A stretch of DNA of 64,000 nt from Diacronema lutheri. Lineage: Eukaryota > Haptophyta > Pavlovophyceae > Pavlovales > Pavlovaceae. The stretch is taken from positions 62,001 to 126,000 of the forward strand of contig JAGTXO010000044.1 in the NCBI GenBank assembly GCA_019448385.1. Reading direction: 5' to 3'. The position numbers and the translations under genes are program-made. This document shows positions 55,605 through 64,000 of the stretch, piece after piece. The notes beneath the pieces are model-generated. The model did no database searches and was not told the origin of the DNA. It saw only the letters and a list, made by a program, of their open reading frames with translations. Every line of letters starts with the position of its first letter. Within the stretch, counting starts at the first letter, position 1.

Positions 55605-57961
55605 CTACACGCGGTGCTGGTATGTGCCCGCCTTGGTAATGTACCGCACCCACTTGATCGTCGTGTAGTTTGACTTTTCAAAGACCTTGAGGAAGCGCAC
55701 GTGCAGGCCCGAGGCCGCAAACATGGGCACCTGGAAGTCCATTGTGATCGGCGGCCGGCTCCACGGCTTCTCGTTGACCGACGCGATGATCTCGACCTCG
55801 CCTGAGAGCGAGTATTCTGTGTCACCAGGGAAGCGGCGGATGCGCCACATCACCGCGCCCTCCGCCGACTCGTACTTGGCCTTGCCCGAGGCCGCGTTGA
55901 GCACGCAGTGCGCCGTGTTCTTCGGCAGCGGGATCTTGACGGTGACGTTGGTGGCAAAGAGCTTAAACGTGTACATGCTCTTCACCTGCAAGGCCACACA
56001 CGGCGCGTTGGCGCGGGGCAGGGGCAGAGGCGCTCAGGCGCCACGCGCCGGCGCTGCCGAGTCTGACTCGGGGAATCTGCACATCCCGACCATCCCCTCC
56101 CAGCCAAACGGGAATGTGCAGCCGGGAGGCTGCACATCCCGACCATCCCCTCCCAGCCAAACGGGAATGTGCAGCCGGGACGCTGCACATCCCGACCATC
56201 CCCTCCCAGCCAAACGGGAATGTGCAGCCGGGAGGCTGCACATCCCGACCATCCCCTCCCAGCCAAACGGGAATGTGCAGCCGGGAGGCTGCACATCCCG
56301 ACCATCCCCTCCCAGCCAAACGGGAATGTGCAGCCGGGACGCTGCACATCCCGACCATCCCCTCCCAGCCAAACGGGAATGTGCAGCCGGGAGGCTGCAC
56401 ATCCCGACCATCCCCTCCCAGCCAAACGGGAATGTGCAGCCGGGAGGCTGCACATCCCGACCATCCCCTCCCAGCCAAACGGGAATGTGCAGCCGGGAGG
56501 CTGCACATCCCGACCATCCCCTCCCAGCCAAACGGGAATGTGCAGCCGGGACGCTGCACATCCCGACCATCCCCTCCCAGCCAAACGGGAACGTCCAAGC
56601 CGCGCCATGGCCACACGATGCGGCCAATGCAGCGCTATTGCATCGCCCGTGCCGTCCGTCCGCACCGCCTGTGCTCGACGACGCGCCGCAGCGGGCCAGC
56701 GCAGGGACGCACGCGCGCACCTTGACGTTGATCTCGATGCGCGTGCGGCCGAGCTCTGTGACGACGGGCAGCACGCGGAAGGGCAGGTTGATCGACTCGG
56801 TGATGCGGTAGCTCATCAGCTGGAACTCGCCGTCGGGCGGCACAAACGAGACGGTCCTGTCCTGGTCGAATTTGCCCAGCTTGACGCACTGGTGGAACGA
56901 GCAGTCGTCGATCTCGATGCCCGCGCCTGTCCTCCGTGTCTGAGCTCGCGGAGCACACGGGAGAAGGGCGATGGCGCGCACGACACGCACGGCGGGAAGA
57001 GCACACGGCCGCGTCGGCAAGCTGCGCTCGACCGCTCACGCCGCTCTGCGCCGCGCAGCCTCGCGCCTCGAGCGGCGTCCGGCGCGCGCGTGCGCGCGCT
57101 GCTCGTCCGAGCGGAGGGCGCGTGCGAAACGCGCACCTTGTTCCGGTTGTTCTTTGCCTCGTTGTCGAGGAGCAGCTTATCGTTGAGCCCAAACTTGCAC
57201 TCGGGCATCCCCGAAAGGTAGCATTTGACGAGAATCGATCCGACGACATCGTTGCGCAGCACGGTGCCCTTGTTTGAGACCATCAGGTTGCAGTGCTCGA
57301 CCACATCGATGAACAGCTCGTTCTTGCGGTACTTGATGCCCTCCTTCCTCCAGCTGATCGCGCCTGTCGCCTGGATCGTGATGTTGGCCGTCGGCGTCAT
57401 CTCCATGACGTCGCCGCTCGGCGACTCGGCCTGCTGCGTGATAAAATTTTTGAGCAGGTCGATCGTCGTGTTCTGCGGGAAGCCGTAGTCGAGCACCTCG
57501 TCGAGCACCTCGTAGAGGAGGACGAAGTTGTTGCGGATCAAGTTGTCGTTCACGTCCGAGCCGCAATACGCCTTAATGATCTTCACGAGCGACGAGAGGA
57601 ACTGGAAGGCGACGGCGGCCTGCGCGTTGCCCTGCGAGACCGCGACGATGAAGACCGAGCCAACCTTCACGTACATGAAGCTCGAGGTGCCAAACATTTG
57701 CACCGGGCAGCGCCCCGCCTCTTTTTGCACGATGACCTGCACGCCCAGTGCGCACGCGCGCAGGGACGGTTCCAAACGGCTTGCATCGCGCTGAGCGCGC
57801 GCGCGCGAGCAACGCCGACGCCGCACGGCGCGCCACCGAGCGGACGCGCGTCTCGCCTGGTTGCGGAAGGTCTCGGCGACCTGGCGCGTGACCCCATCGC
57901 GGTACATGCGCGACAAGAGCACCTCGCCCTTCTGGTTGAGGAAAAGGATCCCGCTGATCAT
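55605..57961 (-). CDS. AP2M1: AP-2 complex subunit mu
   Basis: Exons 57857-57961, 57137-57736, 56721-56939 and 55605-55985 give 434 residues, about the size of human AP2M1. The longin part starts [43 protein letters not shown] follows; ITQQ marks the linker. The mu homology domain has [51 protein letters not shown] and [12 protein letters not shown]. It recognises YxxPhi sorting signals and phosphoinositides in clathrin-mediated endocytosis. The SFHQCV-L-KF and IKWVRYI-x-x-AG wording favours AP-2 over AP-1. Intron 1 appears to be GC-AG (CAG|GCGAGA); intron 3 (56,720-55,986) carries a 53-bp minisatellite. Confidence 0.95.
56077..56591. repeat. Intronic minisatellite, 53-bp unit, 9 copies plus partial
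   Basis: Nine full 53-bp units (56077-56553) and a 38-bp partial unit, nearly identical. The only regular variant is one base near each junction (GGGAGG in six units, GGGACG in three). Each junction forms a hairpin, GTGCAGCC-loop-GGCTGCAC in the G version. It lies wholly inside intron 3 of the AP-2 mu gene. Confidence 0.97.
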
Positions 57962-58331
57962 CGCGCCGGCCTCGGCGAGGAAGGCTCCCCCCGCGGCTTC
58001 CTCGGGCGCCCTGATGGGGGGTCCCAGAGTCACACCTTCGGCTTGTTTTTTTGCGGGGGAGTTTTCTTGGGAGTCGTGCGTGGTATGCAGCCGTGGGCCC
58101 GTGGCCCGTGAGGCCCGCCGCCCGCTTGCGAATCACGCGCTCGGTAGTCTTCTGTGGCCTCTGTCCGAACCTGCGGAAGGTCACCCGCCGCAACGGCACT
58201 CACGTGCATGACTCACGCCGTCGCCGGCCCGAACGCTGACGCTCACGCGAACAGCGTCCGGCCACGAGTGCGCCTACGGCGGCGCGCCCGAGGCGAAGGT
58301 GCCGAAGCCAGCTGACGGCGTCGGCGCGCGC

Positions 58332-58772
58332 TCAAGGAGTTTCCTTCGCGCTCGCGACCACCATGATCTCGACTAAAATTTTCCCGTTCGCCATGGGAGC
58401 CTCTGTCGTCGCGCGTGCGGGCTTGTTGTCCTGGTCGACCCATTGCACCCAGACGCCGTTCATCGCTTTGAAGTCCCGCTCGATGTCCTTCAGCCAGATT
58501 TGGGCCTGGAGAATGTGGCTCTTGTCGGTCCCGGCCGCCGCCAGACGCTCGTCCACCTTTTGGAGCACGCGCTCGGTCTGCGCGGTGATGCCATCCTCGT
58601 CCGCGGCCGTTTGTCCCGAGATGAAGACGAGGCCAGACTTTCGATGTAGAACTGTGCCCGACATGCGAGGATCGGACGTACCAAAGCGCTCGATGCCCCG
58701 CGTCGCCAGCCCGCGCCGTTGTGCGCCGAACGACGCGCGGCTCGCCCACAAAAGCCACCCCAACGCCGCCAT
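58332..58772 (-). CDS. RidA/YjgF-family enamine/imine deaminase
   Basis: A single exon of 146 residues. A short Arg/Ser-rich N-terminus (LGWLLWASRASFGAQRRGLATR) looks like a mitochondrial presequence. VFISGQTAADEDGITAQTERVLQKVDERLAAAGTDKSHILQAQIWLKDIERDF and MNGVWVQWVDQDNKPARATTE follow the RidA pattern; the Arg in PARATTE is the conserved substrate-binding Arg, and ILVEIMVVA supplies the conserved Glu. RidA removes reactive 2-aminoacrylate-type enamines made by PLP enzymes. The end is at 58332. It is divergent from the NDK-MetRS gene, 82 bp away. Confidence 0.92.
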   Translation of the reverse strand: MAALGWLLWASRASFGAQRRGLATRGIERFGTSDPRMSGTVLHRKSGLVFISGQTAADEDGITAQTERVLQKVDERLAAAGTDKSHILQAQIWLKDIERDFKAMNGVWVQWVDQDNKPARATTEAPMANGKILVEIMVVASAKETP

Positions 58773-58854
58773 GCTGCTCTCTGTCTCGTGCCATTTTCAA
58801 TTTGCGCCCCTCGCTAGAGGACAGGGCGGACGCTCGAGGGCAAGGCCGAGCGCG

Positions 58855-61800
58855 ATGGAGAGGACGGTCGTCCTAGTGAAGCCGGACGCGTACGAGCGCG
58901 GCCTACTGGCCGAGATCACGCGCCGATTCGAGTCGAGCTCGCTCCAGCTCGTCGGCGCCAAGATGATCGTACCCACGCGCAAGCTGGCGCGCGCGCACTA
59001 TGCGCTCACAATCGGCGATGCCGACGGTGACGACGACGCGTCCGCCGCCGCGACGGAGGCGCGGCTGAGCGCCAACGCGGCATTCCTCAGCGCGGGACCA
59101 GTTGTCGCGCTCGCTTTCGAGGGCGCCCGCGCCGTCTTGTCCGCGCTCGCCATCGCGGGCGATGCCGACCCTCGCGACGCGCAGCCGGGCACAGTGCGCG
59201 GCGACCTCGCGTCCGCTCCCGAGCGCAACCTGGTCGAGGTGTCGCCGGACGCGGCGACGGCAAAGCGCGAGCTGAGTTTATGGTTCAAGCCGGACGAGCT
59301 CGCGGCGCAGCCAGCCGACGGCGGCGCCGCGCCGTCCGCCGCGCCGAGCTCGACGGCGGCCGGCTGCACGGGTGGCTCGGCCGCGACGGCCGGGCCGAGG
59401 CTGCCGCGCCGGGGCGAGCGCAACGTGCTCGTAACATCGGCGCTGCCGTACGTGAACAATGTGCCACACCTGGGCAACATCATCGGCTGTGTCCTCTCCG
59501 CTGACGTGTACGCGCGCTACCTCCGTCAGCGGCGTGTGAACGTGATCTACATGTGCGGCACCGACGAGTACGGCACCGCGACCGAGATCAAGGCGCTCGC
59601 CGAGGGGCTGACGCCGCAGCAGATCTGCGACAAGTACCACGCGATCCATCGCGACGTGTACGCCTGGTTCGACATCCGCTTCGACCAGTTTGGACGCACG
59701 TCCACGCCCGAGCAGACCGAGATCGTGCAGGCCATGTTCTGGGACGTGCACGCGAACGGCTACACGCTCACCAAGACGACGGAGCAGCTCTACTCGGAGC
59801 CGCTCGGCAAATTCCTCGCCGACAGGTACGTGCAGGGCTCGTGCCCGCTGTGCGGCTACGACGACGCGCGCGGCGACCAGTGCGACGCGTGCGGCAAGTT
59901 GCTCAACCCGACCGAGCTGATCAACCCGCGCTGCGTCGCGTCCGGCACGACGCCCGTCGTGCGCACGACCGAGCACATGTACATTGACCTGCCAAGGCTC
60001 GCCGAGCCGCTCGAGCAATGGATCGGCAAGGCGAGCGTCGACGGCTTCTGGACGCACAATTCCTTGATGACGACCAACTCGTGGCTCAAGGGCGGGCTGC
60101 AGCCGCGCTGCATCACGCGAGACCTCAAGTGGGGCGTGCAGGTGCCGCTCGACGGCTGGGGCCACAAGGTCTTCTACGTGTGGTTCGACGCGCCGATCGG
60201 GTACATCTCGATCACTGCGGCGTACGCTGGCTCTGCGTGGAGGGAGTGGTGGCAGCCTGAGCCCGAGATGGACGTCAAGCTGATGCAGTTCATGGGGAAG
60301 GACAACATCCCCTTCCACACGGTCATCTTCCCAGCGACGCTCATTGCGAGCGGCAGGCCGTGGCTGCGCATGCACCACATCTCGACGACTGAGTACCTCA
60401 ACTACGAGGAGGGCAAATTTTCAAAGAGCCGCGGCACTGGCGTGTTTGGGGACAGCGTGCAGGAGACGGGCATCCCCGTGTGCGTCTTGCGGTACTACCT
60501 GCTCGCCACGCGGCCCGAGGCCTCCGACTCGGCCTTCCGCTGGGACGACCTCGCCGCGAAGAACAACAACGAGCTGCTTGCCAACTTGGGCAACTTTGTC
60601 AACCGCGCGACCACCTTCACTAAAGCCAAGTTTGGAGGGCTCGTGCCCGAGCACCAGGGGCTGGGTGGCGACGCGGAGCGCAAGCTCGTGCGCGAGGTGA
60701 ACGAGTCCCTCAAGCAGTACCACGCGGCACTGGAGAACGTGTCGCTGCGCGAGGGGCTGCGAATCGCGATGGTGCTCTCGCGGCTGGGCAACGCCTACCT
60801 GCAGGACGCCGCGCCATGGAAGAGCATCAAGCTCGATCCGCCCGCAGCCGCGACGTGCTGCGCGGTTGCGCTCAACCTGTGCAGGCTCCTCGCCGTCGTC
60901 TTCGAGCCCTACATGGGCGGTGAGCGCGCGCGCTCACCGCCGCACGCCAGCACGCCACCGCTGCGCGCGCGCCGTCGGCTTGGGCTTGGGAAGCGCGGGA
61001 AAGCGCCCGACCTATACCGGGGGAGCGCTCGTCTCTCACGGCGCTTCCTCTTGTTAGTCGCGCGCAGAGCACGTCGCAGCAAGCTACACTGGAAGCGCCA
61101 CGACCCCACGCGCCACAGCGATACTTGCATGCCACATCCCCTGCCCCTTCGCCCAGCGCTCGCACGTGCCTACCTGGCCGTTGCGGCGTTCGCTCCTCTG
61201 CCCGCCCACCGACCCCCTTCCCACTGCCCGGACCCTCTGCCCATGCGACCCGCAGCCGCCTTCAGCGCTCAACTCTTCCGAATGCTCGGGCTGGAGCACA
61301 CGGACAGCTCAAGTTACATCCCGGACACCTTTGAGCTCATGCTGACCACCGGACACCCGCTCGGCGAGCCCGAGCTGCTCTTCCGCACGATCACTGACGA
61401 GGAGGTGGCGGCGCTGCGCGCGCGCTTTGGCGGCACGCAGGAGGAGGCGACGAGCGGTACGCACGCGCCCGAGCCCGAGTTTGCAGCCGACCTGCGCGTG
61501 GGCGAGATCGTGGACGTGCAGCCTCACGCGGAGTCCATCGACCGGCTGTGGGTCCTCTCTGTCGATCTCGGCAGCGAGCGCCGCCAGATCGTCGCGGGCG
61601 TGCGCGAGCACTACGCGGCGCCGTCCGAGCTGCTCGGCAAGAAGGTTGTGATCGTGTGCAACCTCAAGGCGGTCTCGCTGCGCGGCGTCGAGTCGCGCGG
61701 CATGATGCTCTGCGCGGCAAAGAAGGAGGAGTTTGGGCTGCTCCTCGCGCCGCAGGCTGCACCGCCCGGCGCGCGCGTCTTTGCGGGCGAGCTGCGCAAC

Positions 61801-62283
61801 CCGGGCGAGCAGGTGCGCGCGCGCACGCGCCTCGGGCAGAAAGACGCACGGCGGCGCTGTGCTGGCGACGCGCGCGCGCGCGCCTCGCACCTCATGGTTC
61901 CGGCTGCCTCTGCGCTGCGCAGTGGGGCAGTCGGTGGAAATCAGGTGCCACAGAGCGTGCACACGCGTACCCCGGGCGGCCGTGCAAGCGCCGTGCACCG
62001 GCTCGCCCTAACGCGGTGCGAGAGGCGACGGGGCGTGCGGCGACGCGGCTGTGCGCGCGCCGCTCTGCGCGCCTTTGCTCACGCGCGCCTCATGCTTCTG
62101 CCCGCGCGACAGCCGGGCGGCGGTGGCTTCACGTACCCGATCCTCGAGCTCAAGGAGTTCCAGAAGATCCAGCTCACCGTTGGCGCCGGTCTCGTCGGCA
62201 TGTTCAAGAAGGCGCACCCTCTCAACGTTGACGGCGCGCCCGTTGTCGCGGAGCGCGTGAGTGAAGGCGCGAAAATCAAGTAG
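58855..62283 (+). CDS. NDK-like/methionyl-tRNA synthetase/EMAPII fusion
   Basis: Exons 58855-60919, 61256-61812 and 62113-62283 give 930 residues. Residues 1-145 are a nucleoside diphosphate kinase fold: ERTVVLVKPDAYERGLLAEI, LSAGPVVALAFEGARAV, DAQPGTVRGDLAS. The catalytic His of N-x-x-H is Glu (RNLVEVSPD), so it should be inactive. Residues 185-690 are class I MetRS: ALPYVNNVPHLGNIIG (HIGH-type), CGTDEYGTATEIKA, Cys-rich knuckles (CPLCGYD, CDACGKLL) and GKFSKSRGTGVFG (KMSKS-type). The C-terminus is an EMAPII/Arc1-type tRNA-binding domain (LRVGEIVDVQPHAESIDRLWVLSVDLG, SRGMMLCAAKKE). It charges tRNA-Met in the cytosol. Donors are GTGAGC and GTGCGC. Confidence 0.94.
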   Translation: MERTVVLVKPDAYERGLLAEITRRFESSSLQLVGAKMIVPTRKLARAHYALTIGDADGDDDASAAATEARLSANAAFLSAGPVVALAFEGARAVLSALAIAGDADPRDAQPGTVRGDLASAPERNLVEVSPDAATAKRELSLWFKPDELAAQPADGGAAPSAAPSSTAAGCTGGSAATAGPRLPRRGERNVLVTSALPYVNNVPHLGNIIGCVLSADVYARYLRQRRVNVIYMCGTDEYGTATEIKALAEGLTPQQICDKYHAIHRDVYAWFDIRFDQFGRTSTPEQTEIVQAMFWDVHANGYTLTKTTEQLYSEPLGKFLADRYVQGSCPLCGYDDARGDQCDACGKLLNPTELINPRCVASGTTPVVRTTEHMYIDLPRLAEPLEQWIGKASVDGFWTHNSLMTTNSWLKGGLQPRCITRDLKWGVQVPLDGWGHKVFYVWFDAPIGYISITAAYAGSAWREWWQPEPEMDVKLMQFMGKDNIPFHTVIFPATLIASGRPWLRMHHISTTEYLNYEEGKFSKSRGTGVFGDSVQETGIPVCVLRYYLLATRPEASDSAFRWDDLAAKNNNELLANLGNFVNRATTFTKAKFGGLVPEHQGLGGDAERKLVREVNESLKQYHAALENVSLREGLRIAMVLSRLGNAYLQDAAPWKSIKLDPPAAATCCAVALNLCRLLAVVFEPYMGGERARSPPHASTPPLRARRRLGLGKRGKAPDLYRGSARLSRRFLLLVARRARRSKLHWKRHDPTRHSDTCMPHPLPLRPALARAYLAVAAFAPLPAHRPPSHCPDPLPMRPAAAFSAQLFRMLGLEHTDSSSYIPDTFELMLTTGHPLGEPELLFRTITDEEVAALRARFGGTQEEATSGTHAPEPEFAADLRVGEIVDVQPHAESIDRLWVLSVDLGSERRQIVAGVREHYAAPSELLGKKVVIVCNLKAVSLRGVESRGMMLCAAKKEEFGLLLAPQAAPPGARVFAGELRNPGEQVRARTRLGQKDARRRCAGDARARASHLMVPAASALRSGAVGGNQVPQSVHTRTPGGRASAVHRLALTRCERRRGVRRRGCARAALRAFAHARLMLLPARQPGGGGFTYPILELKEFQKIQLTVGAGLVGMFKKAHPLNVDGAPVVAERVSEGAKIK

Positions 62284-62304
62284 CTCTATCTAGGCCCCAA
62301 AGTC

Positions 62305-64000
62305 TCACAGGAGCGCGTGTGCGTCTGACGCGCAGCGCTCGGCCGCGAGGTGGCGCTCCTGCGCGAGCTGAGCTGCGCTCCCGAGCCACCCCTCGCGCCG
62401 CGCGAGCGCGCCGTACGCGGCGAACGGCAGCGCGTGCGAGGCGCGCGCGCAGCTCGAGCGCGCCACCGACTCACCCGTCGCGCCGTCGCGGCGCGGGCAT
62501 TCGCGTTCGAGGAGCACCTCGGCCGGCACGTCGACCAGACCGCCGTTGAGTACGGCAACACTGAGCAAATGCCATGCCCAGTCTGACGCGCGCACCGGCG
62601 CTGCGGGGCCGAGCAGCCGCAGCGCGTCGCGCAGCGCGCTCGTCCTCATGAGCACGGCGCCGCACGTCAGCACGTCCGCAAGCGCACCGGCATTCGCTGC
62701 GGCCCCGCTGGGGATGCACAGGGCGCACCGGGGCGGCGCGCGCGCGTCGCCCCCTTCCTCGCTCCCGCCCTCCGCCGCCGGCGCGTCTCCGCCGGCCGCG
62801 TCGCTGCGCACGTCGCATTCGCGCACGATTGGCGCGATCGCGCACACGTGCTCGGGCGCGGCTCGTGCCCGCTCGGCGAGCTGCGCCAGCGCGAGCGGAG
62901 TCGCTGGCGCGTACGCAAGATCCGGGAGGACGAGCAGCCATGCTGACGCGCTCGCATTTAAAGCGCGCGCCACGCTCTCGAGGGACGCACACGCTCGCGC
63001 ATCGCCGCCGCTGCCGGCAGCCGCCGCGTCGTCGACGGCAAGACGCACCCAGCTCGCACCCGCGCCATGCGGTCCCGCGCCGTCCGGCGCGCCACCGTCG
63101 CTGCCAAACCCGCGAATGCTCGCGCGCAGCACGTTTGCGGCGCGCAGCGCGCCACCCCACTGTGCAGCGGAGCCACCCGCGCAGAGCACAGTCCACGCGG
63201 CCTCGTGCGCCGATCCGTCGCCCCCGGCCCGCGCCGCCAGCTCGATCGCTCGCGAGAGCGCAGCGTCGAGCAGCCGCACGCCGCGCGCGCTGCTGAGGTG
63301 CGCCGGCGCTTTGGGCGCGCACGCCGCGAGGAGAAGAGCGATCGAGCATGGCGAGAGCTGCGTGCGCGCATTGAGCGCGGCGCTGTCGTTGCGCGCGCTG
63401 AGCGTGTCGGACGATGCGTGCGTGCGCGCCCACGCCCTCCACCAGCCCGCGCGCTCGCTGCTGTCCATGGAGACGCTCGCCCTCCGGCCGCCGTCCGGCG
63501 CGGCGCGCATGCCGTCGCGGATCGCGGCGACGAGCGCGTCGCCGAGCGTGCGCTCGCGGGGCGGAACGAGCGCGTGCGCCCAGCTCTCACGCGTGAGCGC
63601 TGCGCGCATGGCTGGCAGGTCCGACGCGATGACGCGCGCGCCCGCCTCCGCGCAGCGCATGAGCTCCGGGGGTGGGCGCACGCCGCCGAGAGCAACAGCA
63701 AAAAGCGCGGTCACTCGTCGCGTGCCGGCTAGCGGCGAGCACGCGTACTGCTGCCCTGCAGCGCCGATCTCGTGCCACGGTCCGGGCCAGCCCGTTGCCG
63801 AGCGCGCCCAGCGCAGCAGCGCCTCCTTCGCCCTGGCCGCCGCTGCGGCCGCGACCGGCACATCAGCGCGCCCGGCGCAGTCAACCGCCGACCGGCGCGC
63901 CACGAGCCGCAGCAGCGGGCGCTGCGCACCGCCGACGGCAGCGGCGGCTGCCAGCTCGGCTGCAGCGTGCCGCAGCGTCCGACCGAGCAGTGCGAGCTCC
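62305..64000 (-). CDS. Glycosyltransferase-like protein (partial, 5' end outside window)
   Basis: The frame is open from 64000 to the TGA at 62305 (about 565 residues). The first part ends with LGGVRPPPELMRCAEAGARVIASDLPAMRAAL and LVPPRERTLGDALVAAI, the pattern of the C-terminal nucleotide-sugar domain of GT4 glycosyltransferases. Later, WVRLAVDDA, AWLLVLPDLAY, CGAVLMRTSALRDALRLLGPAAPVRASDWAWHLLSVAVLNGG and VDVPAEVLLER resemble a GT2-type acceptor domain. So it may be a two-domain glycosyltransferase. Its stop is 21 bp from the convergent stop of the MetRS gene. The assignment is tentative because the N-terminus is missing. Confidence 0.6.
   Translation of the reverse strand, partial: ELALLGRTLRHAAAELAAAAAVGGAQRPLLRLVARRSAVDCAGRADVPVAAAAAARAKEALLRWARSATGWPGPWHEIGAAGQQYACSPLAGTRRVTALFAVALGGVRPPPELMRCAEAGARVIASDLPAMRAALTRESWAHALVPPRERTLGDALVAAIRDGMRAAPDGGRRASVSMDSSERAGWWRAWARTHASSDTLSARNDSAALNARTQLSPCSIALLLAACAPKAPAHLSSARGVRLLDAALSRAIELAARAGGDGSAHEAAWTVLCAGGSAAQWGGALRAANVLRASIRGFGSDGGAPDGAGPHGAGASWVRLAVDDAAAAGSGGDARACASLESVARALNASASAWLLVLPDLAYAPATPLALAQLAERARAAPEHVCAIAPIVRECDVRSDAAGGDAPAAEGGSEEGGDARAPPRCALCIPSGAAANAGALADVLTCGAVLMRTSALRDALRLLGPAAPVRASDWAWHLLSVAVLNGGLVDVPAEVLLERECPRRDGATGESVARSSCARASHALPFAAYGALARREGWLGSAAQLAQERHLAAERCASDAHALL

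Noticed and set aside
58363-58854. Extension of the NDK-MetRS frame upstream of 58855
   Set aside because: The upstream frame is the reverse complement of the RidA gene; MERTVVLVKPDA is the natural NDK start.

Overview
This window is nuclear DNA from a GC-rich, gene-dense unicellular eukaryote. Spliceosomal introns are frequent (28 could be fixed by keeping the reading frame), ER signal peptides are present, and the genes include a eukaryotic ribosomal protein (RPL35), a clathrin adaptor subunit (AP-2 mu), a diphthamide enzyme (DPH7), COQ9 and ELOF1. The very high GC content, short CG-rich introns, long homopolymer C tracts and algal-type gene fusions suggest a microalga, most likely a haptophyte. 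That last step is inference; no organism-specific marker is present.

Layout. 1-12.9 kb: glutathione peroxidase 3' end, ELOF1, a TPR-DnaJ co-chaperone (DNAJC7 type), a secreted hypothetical protein, a possible SMI1/KNR4-like protein, a TrpF-like TIM barrel protein, a crotonase and acetoacetyl-CoA synthetase with overlapping divergent start codons, an ankyrin protein, RGP1 and COQ9. 13-25.2 kb: a 1,087-residue protein with a SHOC1/XPF-like C-terminus, a ShKT-prolyl 4-hydroxylase, a small coiled protein, a fucosyltransferase-like protein, a large EcsC-like membrane protein and RPL35. 25.6-38.2 kb is an accessory region: a class IV-like histone deacetylase, an ARL GTPase, a non-LTR retrotransposon (LINE) with a long open reverse-transcriptase frame plus three partial relatives, a PP2C phosphatase, a repeat-bearing secreted protein, and a 660-bp tandem duplication carrying a perfect hairpin. 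38.2-42.4 kb: a cytochrome b5-like protein converging on a chromodomain-Fanzor gene (eukaryotic TnpB, RNA-guided nuclease family). 42.4-64 kb: DPH7, a gamma-glutamylcyclotransferase-like protein, an AGFG-like ArfGAP with Met/Gly/Gln repeats, a UBAP2L/GIP1-like low-complexity protein, an LRR protein with a J domain inside a dead dual-specificity phosphatase fold, a Zn2Cys6 regulator, a TPR-TMEM33 fusion, AP-2 mu with an intronic minisatellite, RidA, an NDK-MetRS-EMAPII fusion and a glycosyltransferase that runs off the window.

The genes are mainly housekeeping and are not one pathway. Most are arranged head-to-head, with start codons 0-140 bp apart, so shared bidirectional promoters must be common. 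A TTTAAA-containing AT-rich patch sits just upstream of several start codons. Introns use an unusual 5' splice site, GTRCGY, instead of GTRAGT. The most notable item is the Fanzor gene with an N-terminal chromodomain and a host-type intron; its RuvC-I region does not read in one frame, so it may be decayed or domesticated.
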